From: Hamiltosporidium tvaerminnensis
Lineage: Eukaryota; Microsporidia; Dubosqiidae
Direction: 5' to 3'
Length of the DNA: 64,000 bases
Assembly (NCBI GenBank): GCA_022605425.2
Contig: CM061248.1
Location: 1 to 64,000, forward strand
How positions within the stretch are numbered: position 1 is the first letter of the stretch; each line of letters opens with the position of its first letter. The translations under genes and the position numbers were made by a program. The notes beneath the pieces were generated by a model, which saw only the letters and a list, made by a program, of their open reading frames with translations, was not told the origin of the DNA and made no database searches. Below, piece by piece: positions 13,350-24,382 of the stretch.

Positions 13350-15190
13350 CGGTCTAGGGAACAAAAAATACCTTTCTTACCTATTTATATTAATTTTAAT
13401 TTTTTTGTGTGGTTTTCTGAATAATGCAATTATAAAGGCTCGTGAAAGTGATATAATTTTTTAAAAATTAATTCCGATTTTTTATTTGACTCCATACACA
13501 ATAATTTAGCTTAAAATTAAAATTTTGGAATCAAATAAAAAATCAATATTCCGTAGAATACGAGATAATTCTAACAAATATATATTTTTCTAATTTAATG
13601 CTTATAAAAGTTTTTTGTTTTTCATTTTTTTTATTATTTTGTCTATTCTTGTGAAATAAGTCATATATTTTTGTAAAGATAAATGTATTTTATATTATGT
13701 AGTAGAGTTCTAATATTTCTTAAATATTTAGAAATTCAGTACATATTTATATTCTTTACATTTTAAGTTTAAGTATTTTTAGTCTTTATTTTTCTTGATA
13801 TATTTAAACTAGTTAAATTGTTTTCGAAGATCACCAGTCGTAAATTAGCAGCTCCCTTTATTTGTCTAATAATTTTATACTAAAAAACTTAATAGTTTTA
13901 AAATCGATATAACCTATTTTTTTCAACCATAATATAAAACTAGTATTATTTATCTTGTTAATATATAAAAGTTTTTTTAAAAAAAATGCTGTTTTGCATT
14001 TGTATTTTTGTCAATATTTTTTATTTTTTCAGTTTTTTGTAAATTGAATAGTTGATTTTATTTATTTATTTAAGTTTTTTTACTAAATTTAAAATTTCTT
14101 CTTGTATCTAGTTTGTTTGACTCAATTTTATTTAGGTGAACCTTTATCTACTTTCTTTAATTTGTATATATCTTTTTCATACCAGTATTTGTTTTTCCCT
14201 CACTATGTTACATGGTTACTTAATCGAGCACTATTTCATCGTAAAAAATCTTTCTGATTGTTTGAATCTATAATTTATATTCTAAAGTAATACATATTTT
14301 TAAATAAAATATAGGTTTATTCTATTTTTATGGAATTTTTGTATATCTTATAGCAATTTTATATTCAGGTATCTTAAAATTTCTTATTTTATATCATTAT
14401 GTTATATTTTGATATATAATTAAGTTTTACCTCTTCTTATATGATTTTAAGGAGTTAAGCCAAATATACTTTTAAAATTAACCATAATTGGAAGTTTTTG
14501 GGTGTAAGGTATCAATTATTTTTTTATGCTTATTACGAACATTCGGACAATTAAAAACATAACTCATTATCTAAAACAAAGATTTTTTTATTTTGATCAT
14601 AATACGTTGTGTTCGATCTAAATAGGACTGTATTAAATTTCGTGAAATTATTTTTAAAAGCCTTCAGTATATTGATTGAAACTTTGATCATATAGGGTAG
14701 TCCTACATAGCTTTGGATTTCTATATAACCTCATATTAGTTAGTTTTCCTTAATTTGAAGCGGACTGCCAAGCATTTATTATATATGTATTGCTTCTTTG
14801 TTTAAAAAGATTCTAGAGTTAAGTAAAAGAAAGATATACGTGCAAAAAGATATTTAAATTACATGAATAATACTCCAAGAGAGTTTATTAAAAATGTAAT
14901 ACCATTGACTTTGTTGAAATGATATGCTATTCTTTAGATCCATACAACATTAATTTATTTCTACTAAACCATACAATCTATATTAGAGAATTTTGACATT
15001 TGATTCATCTCAATGTATTCATACAAAAATTTCTTTTTAAACTATTAACTCATATTGACCAATTTAAAACTTAAATTGTTACATTTATAAAGATATTACT
15101 TAGTTTTCCATTATTATATATTTTTATTAGATTTATAATATTATTTTGTGTCAAGATCGAAAGTATTAAATTTAAATAAAAAAATATAGT
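13350..15190. repeat. Subtelomeric direct duplication, copy 2
   Basis: Diverged partner of 1530-3385 in the same orientation, about 12 kb further in. The similarity ends close to 15190, just before the GC-rich element at 15208, so that element or a breakpoint marks the edge of the duplication. Confidence 0.8.
14425..14700 (-). pseudogene. Decayed unknown coding sequence, copy 2
   Basis: Homologous to the relic at 2601-2880. The minus strand reads GYIEIQSYVGLPYMIKVSIN, running into KFNTVLFRSNTTYYDQNKK and IFVLDNELCF before a stop, then IPYTQKLPIMVNF and NHIRRGKT. This copy keeps a longer continuous frame than copy 1, including parts that are stopped there. Both copies are therefore independent decays of the same protein gene. 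No family recognised. Confidence 0.5.
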
Positions 15191-15207
15191 ATATTAAAAT
15201 ATCTTGA

Positions 15208-15442
15208 TTCCTTACCATGCTGGGAGCAGAATTGGCTTGGAGTATTCTCTGCTTGTCGTAAGAGGCGACTAAAAGAGACTGTTCCTCCATGTTGGGGTTT
15301 GGCGAAGGGCTAACACCCCCCCCCTTTAAAACTACCTGTTACGAAACCCAATAAGTAAACAAACCCAATGGAAAAAGACCGATGGGCGGTGTTACTAAGG
15401 GAAGCCAGGGCTCGCACAAAGGTGTAGTCCTAAGGATGAATT
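15208..15442 (+). mobile_element. GC-rich structured relic, possibly the 5' end of a non-LTR element
   Basis: Some 235 bases stand out from the AT-rich surroundings. They contain CTGGGAGCAGAATTGGCTTGG, GTCGTAAGAGGCGACTAAAA, GGCGAAGGGCTAACACCC with a long C run, ACGAAACCCAATAAG and a GGCGGTGTTAC that can pair with the CTAACACCCC stretch. There is no ORF. From memory, similar GTCGTAAGAGGCGACTAAAA-type sequence occurs in 5' regions of non-LTR retrotransposons of animals. I cannot verify that here. It is not seen next to the retrotransposon ORF at 57.7-59.9 kb. Confidence 0.45.
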
Positions 15443-16803
15443 AATCTAAAACATCTCATTTTTTTGATTCATTGCTAAATAGAATTCAAAGTATAATTTG
15501 TTAAATCTAGCAAAATTTTGGAATAATCATATTGATATCATTATGAATGCTGTTATACGGAGTTTAGATAACATAAAATTGGTACGATAATGTTTTTTTG
15601 TTGATCATTTTTTCTCGTTCAGGTCTTCGTATAATTTTAGTCGATGCTATGATTTCTGTCTTTTCGTTGATAATTTTAGGCTCGAAAAGTAGCTTGTTCA
15701 TTGCTCAACACTTCCTATTCTGCAACATATAAGTGTGAGGTTGTGGGTAGCTTGTAGTTTTGAGGTTCCTGTATAACAACTAGCGACACTCTTTACTTGC
15801 TATTATCTGCATTCAAGTTTCATTATGATTATATTTCAAGATAAAATAAATCGAATTTAATTTCTCAGTTACATCGACTATTTTATATTCCTATAGCCTA
15901 GTACTTTTCCAGCTTTTTGAAGTACGCATTAAATATTTGAAAAATATAATTCTGTATATTCAAATAACGGATTATTTTAATAGTATAATCTTTGATAAGA
16001 TATTATCTAAACCCAATAAATTGATTTTTAGTTTTTCACTTGCAACAATAAACTGGCATTTAAATAAATTCTACTTATGAGAGTCATATTTTATTTAATT
16101 GAAAATTATTCAAATCAACAACTCTGGGCTTTTATAAAAAAAAATAATCCTTTATTCTGATATCTCTATACGTATTTTTCAGGCTTATAAATAATTTTTT
16201 CTAATAGTATAGCTCCTGGTATTTTGAAAACCTGGATTATAATTTTACAGAGAAGATAAAGATCTACCATAATCATTACTATCACATATGGTAAGGTCGA
16301 GTATAATTTTTATTCATATCAAGTATCCATGTATCCTCAAATTTAATTGAATTTAAACAATATTGTATTTACTTTTGGTACACCAGGATACATTCCTATT
16401 GAGAAATCACATTAAATACTTTAAGATGGGAATTGAAAATTATCTTTCAAACCCTTTTATAAATAGTTTTTAGACCAACAATTTTCTTAAAATAATTTTT
16501 TTACAAAATATACAAATCGCAATAAAATGTACACAAAAGTCAGGATCAAAGAATTTAAAAAAAAATACAATAAAATATTTAAATATGACACATCTATCAT
16601 AAAGAACAATCAAAGAATTTAAATCATTAAAAAAAATTATAATTTATGAAAAAAATAAAAATTTTCAAAGATAGAAAGTTAGAATCATCTATTTTAAATA
16701 AAAATACCAAAGACACATTTATTTTATGAAATAATAAATAAGCTTATTGCCGTTATTTCATCACTGATTTTTTTTCTTGATCAAGAATTCTAATCGTATT
16801 ATA
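15443..16803. other. AT-rich spacer downstream of the LRR gene
   Basis: No intact gene. A weak minus-strand coding-like patch near 16200-16330 could be a further LRR scrap, with stops in every frame. Confidence 0.4.
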
Positions 16804-17814
16804 TCATCTGACCTTGGATATATCAGATCCTTTATTGGTACATTTAAATATCTTTAAAACATGGGGAGGAACATTTTCCTTGAGAATATTTAATTGTTCA
16901 CTTTGTTCAGACAGAGCATCATATCCGACATATAAATGATCAAGTTGGCAAAAACATTCTAAAGGATTTCTACTTATGCTTTGCTTTTCAAAAACAACTA
17001 AATGTAAAGACAATACTTTCAGACTATTTTTTGTTTGAAAAAAAGAGTACACTTCTGTCAAATTGGATTTATGAACTACTGTAGATGCTGTTGCTTTAAT
17101 GATAGAAGGAGTATAAAATCTAACATTTCCTAAACTTAAATCGGTAACGCCTTGTGGTCTGGGCAAAGAATTCAAAAATTCCCAAATATCAGAATCATTT
17201 TTTACTTTGGCATTAAAAAGTCTCAACACCCTCAACGACTTTAGATTTTGAAAAATAAAAGGACTTATATTGTCGAAATCACAATTACTAAAATCAATCT
17301 CCTCAATTTGAGTTAAAATCTCGAAAAACGAAGTGTAAATTTGTAAAAAATGAAATTTAAAGCCTTTCATTGAAATCTTTTTTAAATTTTTTAATCCATT
17401 AACCAGATAAATTATAGAAGACGAAGAAAATTTCAGATTATCAAGTATCAAGACTTCTAGTGAAGTTGGTAAATATGTTTCGTCGGGAAGTAAGACAATT
17501 CCTGTTTTATTAAAGCTAATAGGAGAATCACTCAAATCAAGTTTCTTTAAGCGGTTAAACCTTATAAGACATTTCAAATCCGTTGCATTATCGATTTTAA
17601 ATCCACAGAGACTTAATTCAAACAAAAGTGATTGAATACCTTGGTTAACTCGTAAAATATTTACATTTTCAAGAGGCATTAGGTAACTAGCAATCGTTAA
17701 TTCTTTAAGGTTTTCAAGTGTGTTCAACACCTGAAAATTTATAATTTCAAAAAAAGTATTCCCTATGATTTTTAAAACTTTAAGATTTTTCAGTTTGGAA
17801 ATTTTTTCTATCAA
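16804..17814 (-). CDS. C-terminal LRR ORF, about 336 codons
   Basis: About nine leucine-rich repeats cover most of the frame, for example LKNLKVLKIIGNTFFEI, LENLKELTIASY, FNRLKKLDLSDSPISF, TSLEVLILDNLKF, LKNLKKISMKGFKF, IEEIDFSNCDF, LKSLRVLRLFNA and NSLKVLSLHLVVF. The nominal start codon is TTG and overlaps the TGA of the preceding ORF, so the frame most likely continues the upstream LRR sequence after a one-base frameshift. The C-terminus leaves the repeat pattern. LRRs of this irregular kind bind proteins; the partner is unknown. Confidence 0.55.
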   Translation of the reverse strand: MIEKISKLKNLKVLKIIGNTFFEIINFQVLNTLENLKELTIASYLMPLENVNILRVNQGIQSLLFELSLCGFKIDNATDLKCLIRFNRLKKLDLSDSPISFNKTGIVLLPDETYLPTSLEVLILDNLKFSSSSIIYLVNGLKNLKKISMKGFKFHFLQIYTSFFEILTQIEEIDFSNCDFDNISPFIFQNLKSLRVLRLFNAKVKNDSDIWEFLNSLPRPQGVTDLSLGNVRFYTPSIIKATASTVVHKSNLTEVYSFFQTKNSLKVLSLHLVVFEKQSISRNPLECFCQLDHLYVGYDALSEQSEQLNILKENVPPHVLKIFKCTNKGSDISKVR

Positions 17815-18599
17815 GTTTCCTGTAAAGCACTTCTAAAACAAGAATTTAAACTTAAAAATTCTAAATTTGTATATAAATTGAGATGTTCGATAATTTCGAA
17901 AGAATACTTGCAATAACCTTCTAAAACAAATTTCTTTAGTGTAGATACAAATTTTGCATCTTTTGGTAAAATACTAAGCGAAATTACTTGATTGTAACGA
18001 TCTGTTTCTAAATTACACTTTTTAAAAATAATTGTTTCGAGCAGAATCTTAGAAATTGATTCTATAAACCACCTAGAAATTATAATCTGAAACAAATTTA
18101 CAACTTTCAAATTTATGTTACATCTTATTAGCCTACTCACACTTCGTTGAATCTCCTTACAATTTGGATTTTTTATTTTCAATCTTACTAAACATCTTAG
18201 ATCATAAAGTCTATTGGCATCAAGTTCGCCTAAAGATACCATATTAAGGTTTAACTCTTTTATTTTTTTAAACGAATCTGATATAAATACCCTCTTCAAT
18301 GTATTATGTGTAGATGATGGTTCCATTCCATCAAAATTAAAGGTAATGTTTATACGTTCTGTATCATAATTTGGCAATCTGTATTTTTTTGGAGGTTCAA
18401 AATTAATATTAGTCACTTCCAATGATTTATAGATTCTTGATCCTAGAAATATTGCAAGAATTTGTTTATATTTCTTAAAACTACAGAAATTATGCAATTT
18501 TTGAATAGCGTCTGTAACAATCTTGAATCCAATATTATTTTTAAAATAAATACCTTGTGACATATTCCTACTATAACATTGATCCGTAAAATCTTCCAA
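17811..18599 (-). CDS. Middle ORF of the LRR locus, about 262 codons
   Basis: Open from the codon after the TAA at 18618 to the TGA at 17811. The nominal start codon here would be TTG; the first ATG is 12 codons in (MSQGIYF). The protein has LRR-like repeats from about residue 100 (IKELNLNMVSLGELD, LRCLVRLKIKNPNCKEIQ, INLKVVNLF, LEFLSLNSC). No signal peptide is present, which argues that it needs the upstream ORF to be secreted. Probably a gene fragment rather than an independent gene. Confidence 0.5.
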   Translation of the reverse strand: MEDFTDQCYSRNMSQGIYFKNNIGFKIVTDAIQKLHNFCSFKKYKQILAIFLGSRIYKSLEVTNINFEPPKKYRLPNYDTERINITFNFDGMEPSSTHNTLKRVFISDSFKKIKELNLNMVSLGELDANRLYDLRCLVRLKIKNPNCKEIQRSVSRLIRCNINLKVVNLFQIIISRWFIESISKILLETIIFKKCNLETDRYNQVISLSILPKDAKFVSTLKKFVLEGYCKYSFEIIEHLNLYTNLEFLSLNSCFRSALQET

Positions 18600-18617
18600 A
18601 ACAAATCCTTCATCTTT

Positions 18618-19595
18618 TTAATATGACAGATTCATGTAGAAAGACCTAAAAATAGCAGCAAAAAAAATACCAAACATATAATTGAAATTTGCTTCAATAA
18701 TAAAGACCTGATTACCCCCATATCTTCTTACTTCTTCACTTCTAGTATCATTTGGATCAAGGACTTCGATATCTTCTTCGGTTTTTGGACAGGAAGGAAG
18801 TTCGACAATTTTGGATCCCAATAAAATGCCATCATTGTCTTCCGAATCTAAATATACACCGGTAAAAAACCCAAACCAGTCAGGTTGCAGCTCTAATAAA
18901 TATTTTTTATAAACTTCAGTAAGCAAAACATATTTTTTAAAAAATTTAACAAAGAACCAATCAGTATCAAGACTTGGTTTAATGCCGAGAAAATCAATAA
19001 ATATCCACATTCCTTCGATATCAGAGTCTAATACATCTAACATTGTCAAATCATAATCTTTCAACATAAAATTTTCCAAAATATTAAACTGCCAAATTGA
19101 AATTTGATGCTCAATATATATATTCTGTAATCCGGAAATAGATTTAGAATCCGAAGGCGTTTCGTTAAGTTTTTCAAACATATTTTCAATCGCTTCAAAT
19201 TGAACATTGTATTTTCCTTGCGTCTCAAACTTTTTAACATAAATTGGAATATGAGATGACCTTGGTATTGAATTTGAACAAAATTTTTCCTCCGAATCAA
19301 CGTGTGTTCCGGTACAAATATCTTTATTTTCACTAAAAACACCTTCTATTGGAAGTATGGCAAACCTAGGATTTTTTGTTTTTAGAAATTCTGAAATTTC
19401 TGCATCACTACATTCATAAATAAAATTTAAGTAAATATGTTCAGATTCATTCTCTTTTATAGTTTCTTCAACCCTTTGATTGCCTGCACAATATATTGTA
19501 CTGAAAGATAAAAGGTAGACATAAATTAAATTGGCTCGTAGTACTGTTCTTATTAAATAAATATAAACTTTGATTATTCTTATCATTTCCATCAT
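18618..19595 (-). CDS. N-terminal ORF of the LRR locus, 325 aa, secreted
   Basis: Begins with two adjacent ATGs. The first 37 residues are basic then hydrophobic (LIYVYLLSFSTIYCAG), fitting a signal peptide cleaved near the Cys-Ala-Gly. The mature part is acidic and has no recognised domain. A segment around residues 165-240 (DLTMLDVLDSDIEGMWIFID and following WFF/FFKKY motifs) looks like the helical domain that precedes the repeats in other microsporidian LRR proteins; this is a recollection, not a search. The last 30 residues include a hydrophobic run (YMFGIFFAAIFRSFY) before the TAA. If translated alone it would be a secreted or membrane-tethered protein without LRRs. Confidence 0.6.
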   Translation of the reverse strand: MMEMIRIIKVYIYLIRTVLRANLIYVYLLSFSTIYCAGNQRVEETIKENESEHIYLNFIYECSDAEISEFLKTKNPRFAILPIEGVFSENKDICTGTHVDSEEKFCSNSIPRSSHIPIYVKKFETQGKYNVQFEAIENMFEKLNETPSDSKSISGLQNIYIEHQISIWQFNILENFMLKDYDLTMLDVLDSDIEGMWIFIDFLGIKPSLDTDWFFVKFFKKYVLLTEVYKKYLLELQPDWFGFFTGVYLDSEDNDGILLGSKIVELPSCPKTEEDIEVLDPNDTRSEEVRRYGGNQVFIIEANFNYMFGIFFAAIFRSFYMNLSY

Positions 19596-20693
19596 AAAAC
19601 ATTCTATTGAACTAATACCTGTTTTTTTTACTTTAATAATATCTTATCTCTTTAGAAAATGCTTTTTTATTCATCACAAGCACATTTATTTTTTATTAAA
19701 TATTTTTAAATGACACTCGACATATATTTATTTCTTTATATAGAAATCAATTTCTAAAAAGGGGATTGAGAGCTGTTAATATTTTTTTTTAATTAAATAT
19801 TTATTAATTAGATATCGAAAGGATATTTTTTCGTTTGATATATTGTAGGTGGATATAAAAAAATGTTTTTTAATTTCATATTGATATTTTATATCAACTA
19901 GAAAAAAAAATTTCAGTAAATTTGACTGTAATTTTTTTTAAAAAAATATATATTTTCTTGTTTTTGATTTTTTAGATTTAAGTTTTAATTTATTTGACTT
20001 TTTAATAATTTATCAAAAAAGATATATTTTGCTTGTTTGGTTAATTTAGAATTAAGTTTTAAATGAATTGATTTTTTAATAATTTCTCAAAACAGTAGAT
20101 TATCATTTTCATTTAAATTGGTTTTTTTAATAATTTTTCAAAAAAATAGTATTGATTTTAAAAAAAAGGAAAATATTATATTTAAGAAAGAATGAAATGT
20201 TTGTAGATCAAATAATATGTATCAAAACACTTTTCATTCTTGTTGGTTTTCTTTTCATAGGATAATGAATCACAGGAAGAAAAAATTCTTAGAAATTCGA
20301 TATTTATAAATTTATAGATGATTTTATACTATAATTGGATTGTTTCTAAATATATAACTTTTAAATCATTTCGCAAATGTATTTTATTATATTTGTTATG
20401 TTTTATGTCTAAATTTCTGTTAAATATTTTTTTAATAAATTTATTTGTTTCGTAATTCAATGTAATTGCTTTGAGTTCTTCTTTTGAAAATGTGTTTTTT
20501 AAATTATTTGCGTTAGATTATTATAAAAGCTATCATATTCTATTTATTTTTTTATTTTTATAGTTCTTTCTATTGCCTAACAAATCTATTAAGTTTTAAG
20601 AGATTTGAAATCGACTGTGTATTTTCCAGTAATATAATTTCCTTCAATTATTTTCTTTCCCTACTGATATAATATAATCCATAATAGAAATAG
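19596..20693. other. AT-rich spacer with weak internal repeats
   Basis: Contains three loose repeats of TTTTTTAATAATTT(A/C/T)TCAAAA near 20000, 20075 and 20137, each preceded by a TTGATTTTTT- or AATTG-rich segment. No gene seen. Confidence 0.4.
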
Positions 20694-21011
20694 AGCTTTT
20701 CGGAACTAGAGGCAATAATTAGACACTTTAATTATGCTTTTTTAGGTTTTCTGCTAACCCTAACCCTTTATTGTTTGAAAAATAAAGAGTGTACCGAAAG
20801 AGTATCGAATCTGGTTCGTTTAGAATCAAATTTCAATATACCGACTAGTAGCTATTTGGATAAATATATATTTAATTTATTTGACACCAAAGATTATATA
20901 TCCCTCTATTATAATGTATTTAGAGTTTTGCAATATGCTTCTATTCATATTATATTTCCAAAATCTATCGAATTATTTGTACTTGATTATATTAGTACGA
21001 AATCATTCTAA
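20694..21011 (+). pseudogene. Coding-like ORF of about 105 codons without ATG
   Basis: The frame is open from the TAG at 20691 to the TAA at 21009. No ATG occurs in its first half; the earliest near-cognate start is TTG at 20775. Translation begins SFSELEAIIRHFNYAFLGFL, has a hydrophobic patch, then KNKECTERVSNLVRLESNF and later SSYLDKYIFNLFDTKDYISL. The composition is protein-like and better than chance for this genome. The hydrophobic patch is encoded partly by the CTAACCCTAACCCT telomere-like motif. It may be the tail of a dead gene or a gene using a non-ATG start. No family recognised. Confidence 0.4.
20754..20767. repeat. Interstitial telomere-like motif CTAACCCTAACCCT
   Basis: Two and one-third units of the same hexamer that forms the telomere, 20 kb inside the chromosome. 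Such a short match could arise by chance, but perfect two-unit copies were not noticed elsewhere outside the telomere. Confidence 0.7.
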
Positions 21012-21212
21012 AGTATGATGTTTGCTACAAGAAAACCGTAACTTAAGAGTTTTCATATAAAATCTAATGATTTGTTTCTAAATTTTAATTTCTCTTTTGT
21101 AAATATTGTCCCATCAAGTTTTTATTTAAATGAAACTATCCTTTAATTGAATCCTTACATAAAAATATCACATCCTTTTAAATAAAAAAATGAAAAGTGT
21201 TAGATTATTTTC

Positions 21213-21875
21213 ATGGCATTAACCAAGTTTAGGTTTGACATATATAACAGCTCCCCAAATACTCCATAGTTACCCCCTATGTTACTACATCCCAAGACTT
21301 TCATCTAAATGGTGTATAGAACCCAAAAAACGGCGGAGCCGTTGCTTGAGAATTCGGTTGTGTTTGTTGCATGGGGTATGCGCACATTGAAACTCACCGT
21401 TTGGCTCCTCAAAAACTATACAACATTCTCACAACTCTATACATTCCTGAACTGAATGAACTTCTAGCTAAGATATATTTCAGAGGCTTACATAGGGGTC
21501 GCCTAGACAGTAAAATGTCATACCAACAGTTATAACCCGCTACTTAGCTCTCTGAGCTTTAAAGCGTTTTATATTTTTATTTCCCAGCCGCAAAGTCTTC
21601 TAATTCGATTGAACAAGTCTAGGTTTCCATGCTTCTACATAACAATTACTATATGTTCAACTGCCTTCTCCGATTCAATTGCATAAAAAAACTATAAAAT
21701 AGATTTATACAAATGTTTGTTCATTTCCTAGACCTCCTCATACAAACCCACACAGAAAAATAGAAGATGTAGTGTGATTTTATTCGCACAAAAAATTCAA
21801 ACAATGATCCTCACATTAGTTTCACACACTCATTGCCAAGCAGAATTTTTTTATGCGGTTATTATTCCTCCAACA
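21213..21875 (-). mobile_element. 660 bp dispersed repeat, copy A
   Basis: Full-length copy in inverted orientation relative to 24383-25050 and parallel to 38085-38742. It runs from CATTAACCAAGTTTAGGTTT to GCGGTTATTATTCCTCC. Internal landmarks include AACTTCTAGCTAAGATATATTTC, GTCGCCTAGACAGT, AGCTCTCTGAGCT, TTCTAATTCGATTGAACAAG and TCACACACTCATTGCCAAGCA. No ORF of any length, no terminal inverted repeat and no TG...CA ends seen. It is more GC-rich than its surroundings. A SINE, solo LTR or other non-autonomous element is possible. Confidence 0.8.
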
Positions 21876-22139
21876 AGAAATAACCGCTAAAATATATAAT
21901 TTAGTACCTCACTATTTATCAAAGGTCTACTTTCATTTCAGAACACATATTTCAAGAATATTATGAACAGTGTGACTTCTAATTTTTTTTCAAGAATTGA
22001 ATTTTTATTGGTGCGAAGAATTTATTTTTTTAACCTTTTTTTCTGACGCTTTCTGTTGTGTGTTAAAGTCTTTTTTTTTTGTAATATATGTGGAGAACCT
22101 AAGATAATTTTCACGCAAATGAAAATAATAAAAATTTAT

Positions 22140-22250
22140 TCTTAACCGTAATACATTTCTATCCTGGAAATATCATAAACCAGCTTCACCACGGCTTGAT
22201 TTTTTTTCTCGACCAAACTAAAAGATTTACTGAAATTGAAAAGCTCGCAA
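22140..22250 (-). mobile_element. Relic of the R4/Dong-like retrotransposon
   Basis: AATACATTTCTATCCTGGA followed by a TATCATAAACCAGCTTCACCA-like stretch matches plus-strand positions 56963-57060 of the main element, which encode the FCYIQDRNVFW region just before the zinc finger. About 110 bases, heavily decayed. Confidence 0.6.
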
Positions 22251-24382
22251 TTTTCGGTTTAGACATAGCGATGAACCCTTTTTTTAGCTAATTCGAAATA
22301 CGAATTTTCTAATTGTGTATTTTATGCTTTGATTTTTATTTCTGTTTCAATAAAAATTATATTTGGAATGTTTATTCTTATAAATGCAAAAATGTTTTAA
22401 TGATTATAAGAAAAATTATATTTATGCGAAACAAAGGAGTTGTACAGATCATTTTAGACAGAATTTAAATATTTTCAAAAAAAACTTAAATTTATATTTT
22501 TTTAATAAATTAAATATTAAAATGCAAAGTGAAACGCATATAATATATCCAGGCAATACTCATATCTTCAATATTATGTTTTTACTATAAAATATAATCT
22601 CTTTAAAAGTATTTTTTAAATATACATTTAAAAACAAAAATTACAACAAATTTTGATTCATAATAAAAAATACTTTTTTTAAAGTTAAAAATATTTGTAG
22701 CTTGTTTTACTCTGCATTTTAACATCAACAATTATGATTCATATGTTCGCCCAATGTTTTTTCGATCAAAACATTCCCTATTGTTTATTTGTTTATTAGA
22801 CTGATGTTATACCTAAACTACGCTCTTCCTTAAATTACGAACATATAAAGTGTCTAATAAATATCAAATCGGTAGTTTCTGTGACAAGCTTTTATTTTAT
22901 TCAACCAGACTAATCATACAAAAGTTAAAATACTTTTGTAAATTTATTTTCTTAACAAACAGACAATAAGACAATCATATGAATTTTAGATAAAAAGTGC
23001 AGCAGTTGTTTAAAAACATCCAAAAGGATTATTATTTTATCTATAATATATATTTGGAAGCAGTTTTATTACATATTGAATTTAAATTATAATTTTATTA
23101 ATTTATTTTGTTTCGCTTTTAGATAAAAATTCACCATAAATTTAAATTTTATTTCTTTTAATTAAGTTTTACGTTTATTCTCATTTTTTTTATTTGAGAT
23201 GCACTATTTATTTTAATTTTTTAACGATTCTCAAGGTGTAAATATTTTTTGAACATTTTATCAGTTCCAACTCCAATTTCTTATCAAAAGATTTGCTAAC
23301 TTTTTATAAGACCATCAAATTGCGTATTAACTGGAAAAAAACAAGGAACGAAATATATTTTGTATGAATTCGATATTTTTTAAAGAAAAATTTGCGATTT
23401 TTAATTTATACTTTTTTTCAGGATTTTATAATTAAAATTTATATGAATTAGAAACTTTAAACTAATTTAAATACCGGTTTAATTTAATTTTTCGATTCAG
23501 TTAAAATAATAGATGTAGTAATTTGAAAGTTATATTCACTCAATTTATAAACTTAATAGAAGTATAAAATTTAAGTTCTAATTAAAAGGGAATATTTTGA
23601 ATAAAAAAATATAAAATTTTCATATTGCTTGTTAATGAGTATTTAGTTAAAAATTATGGGGATTCGAGACAATTAGTTAATCTTAATACATTTTTAGGAA
23701 ATATAATACAAATATACCTGCAAATTATTCATTATCTATGCTTCTTTCGTCAACAAATGTTTCTAATCGTATAATACAAAATGCAATTAGTGGAAATATA
23801 CTGAAAAGGAAAACTAAAAATAATAGAAAAATAATGAAAGATAAAACAGAATTCATAAAATATTTTCTTATTTCTGACTAAAGTTTATTCATCAAATATT
23901 AAATTTTATATCGCTCAAAAAGGGAAAATTATAGTTTTTAATTGGTTGAATAAAAATTGTTTTTATAAAGATATGTTTTATTTGTCGCTGATTATCTACT
24001 TTCAAAATAATATCGAGTCAATTACTTTTTTTTGAATTTTTATTTTAAAATGATTTGTTTGTGATATTTTTTATATTTATTTTTATAAAAATTTCTATTA
24101 TACTTGGTATTTTCATTTGATAATCTTTCAAGTTTTTTTGCTTCTAAAATAGAAAGGTTTAAAAAATAGGTTTTGGAAAAAAAAGGGTTAGATTTATAAA
24201 TTTAAATTGTTAGAAATATAAAAAAAATTCGGTCTTGTATACGAATTTAATAAGTTAAATCTATTTTCATAGAAATCAAATTTAACTATTTTTACATTTC
24301 AAAATTATTCATAGAAATTTTTCAATCACAATTTTTAGATATTTTTTTTATTTAATCTATTATGTTTAATATAATTTCTTAC
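22251..24382. other. AT-rich spacer between inverted repeat copies
   Basis: No supported gene. The 68-codon frame at 22384-22590 is N/K/F/I-rich and not convincing. Confidence 0.5.

Larger units (their letters stand above)
16804..19595 (-). pseudogene. Broken leucine-rich-repeat protein gene with signal peptide
   Basis: Three consecutive minus-strand frames look like one former gene of about 930 codons. The first (18618-19595) starts at ATG and carries a signal-peptide-like N-terminus. Its TAA at 18618-18620 is in the same frame as the second (17811-18599), with no ATG in the first 12 codons after it. The second and third (16804-17814) overlap by four bases in different frames, and the third has no ATG at its head. 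The second and third are LRR sequence. LRR multigene families, often subtelomeric, are known from several microsporidia. The simplest reading is a pseudogene with one nonsense mutation and one frameshift; a sequencing error or two separate genes are alternatives. Confidence 0.7.

Noticed and set aside
20660..21600. Possible tRNA or rRNA fragments in GC-richer patches (also 15.2, 24.5 and 38.3 kb)
   Set aside because: No cloverleaf, T-loop motif or conserved rRNA core was found; the patches are dispersed repeats.
22384..22590. 68-codon plus-strand frame
   Set aside because: N/K/F-rich with no recognisable pattern; no support beyond length.
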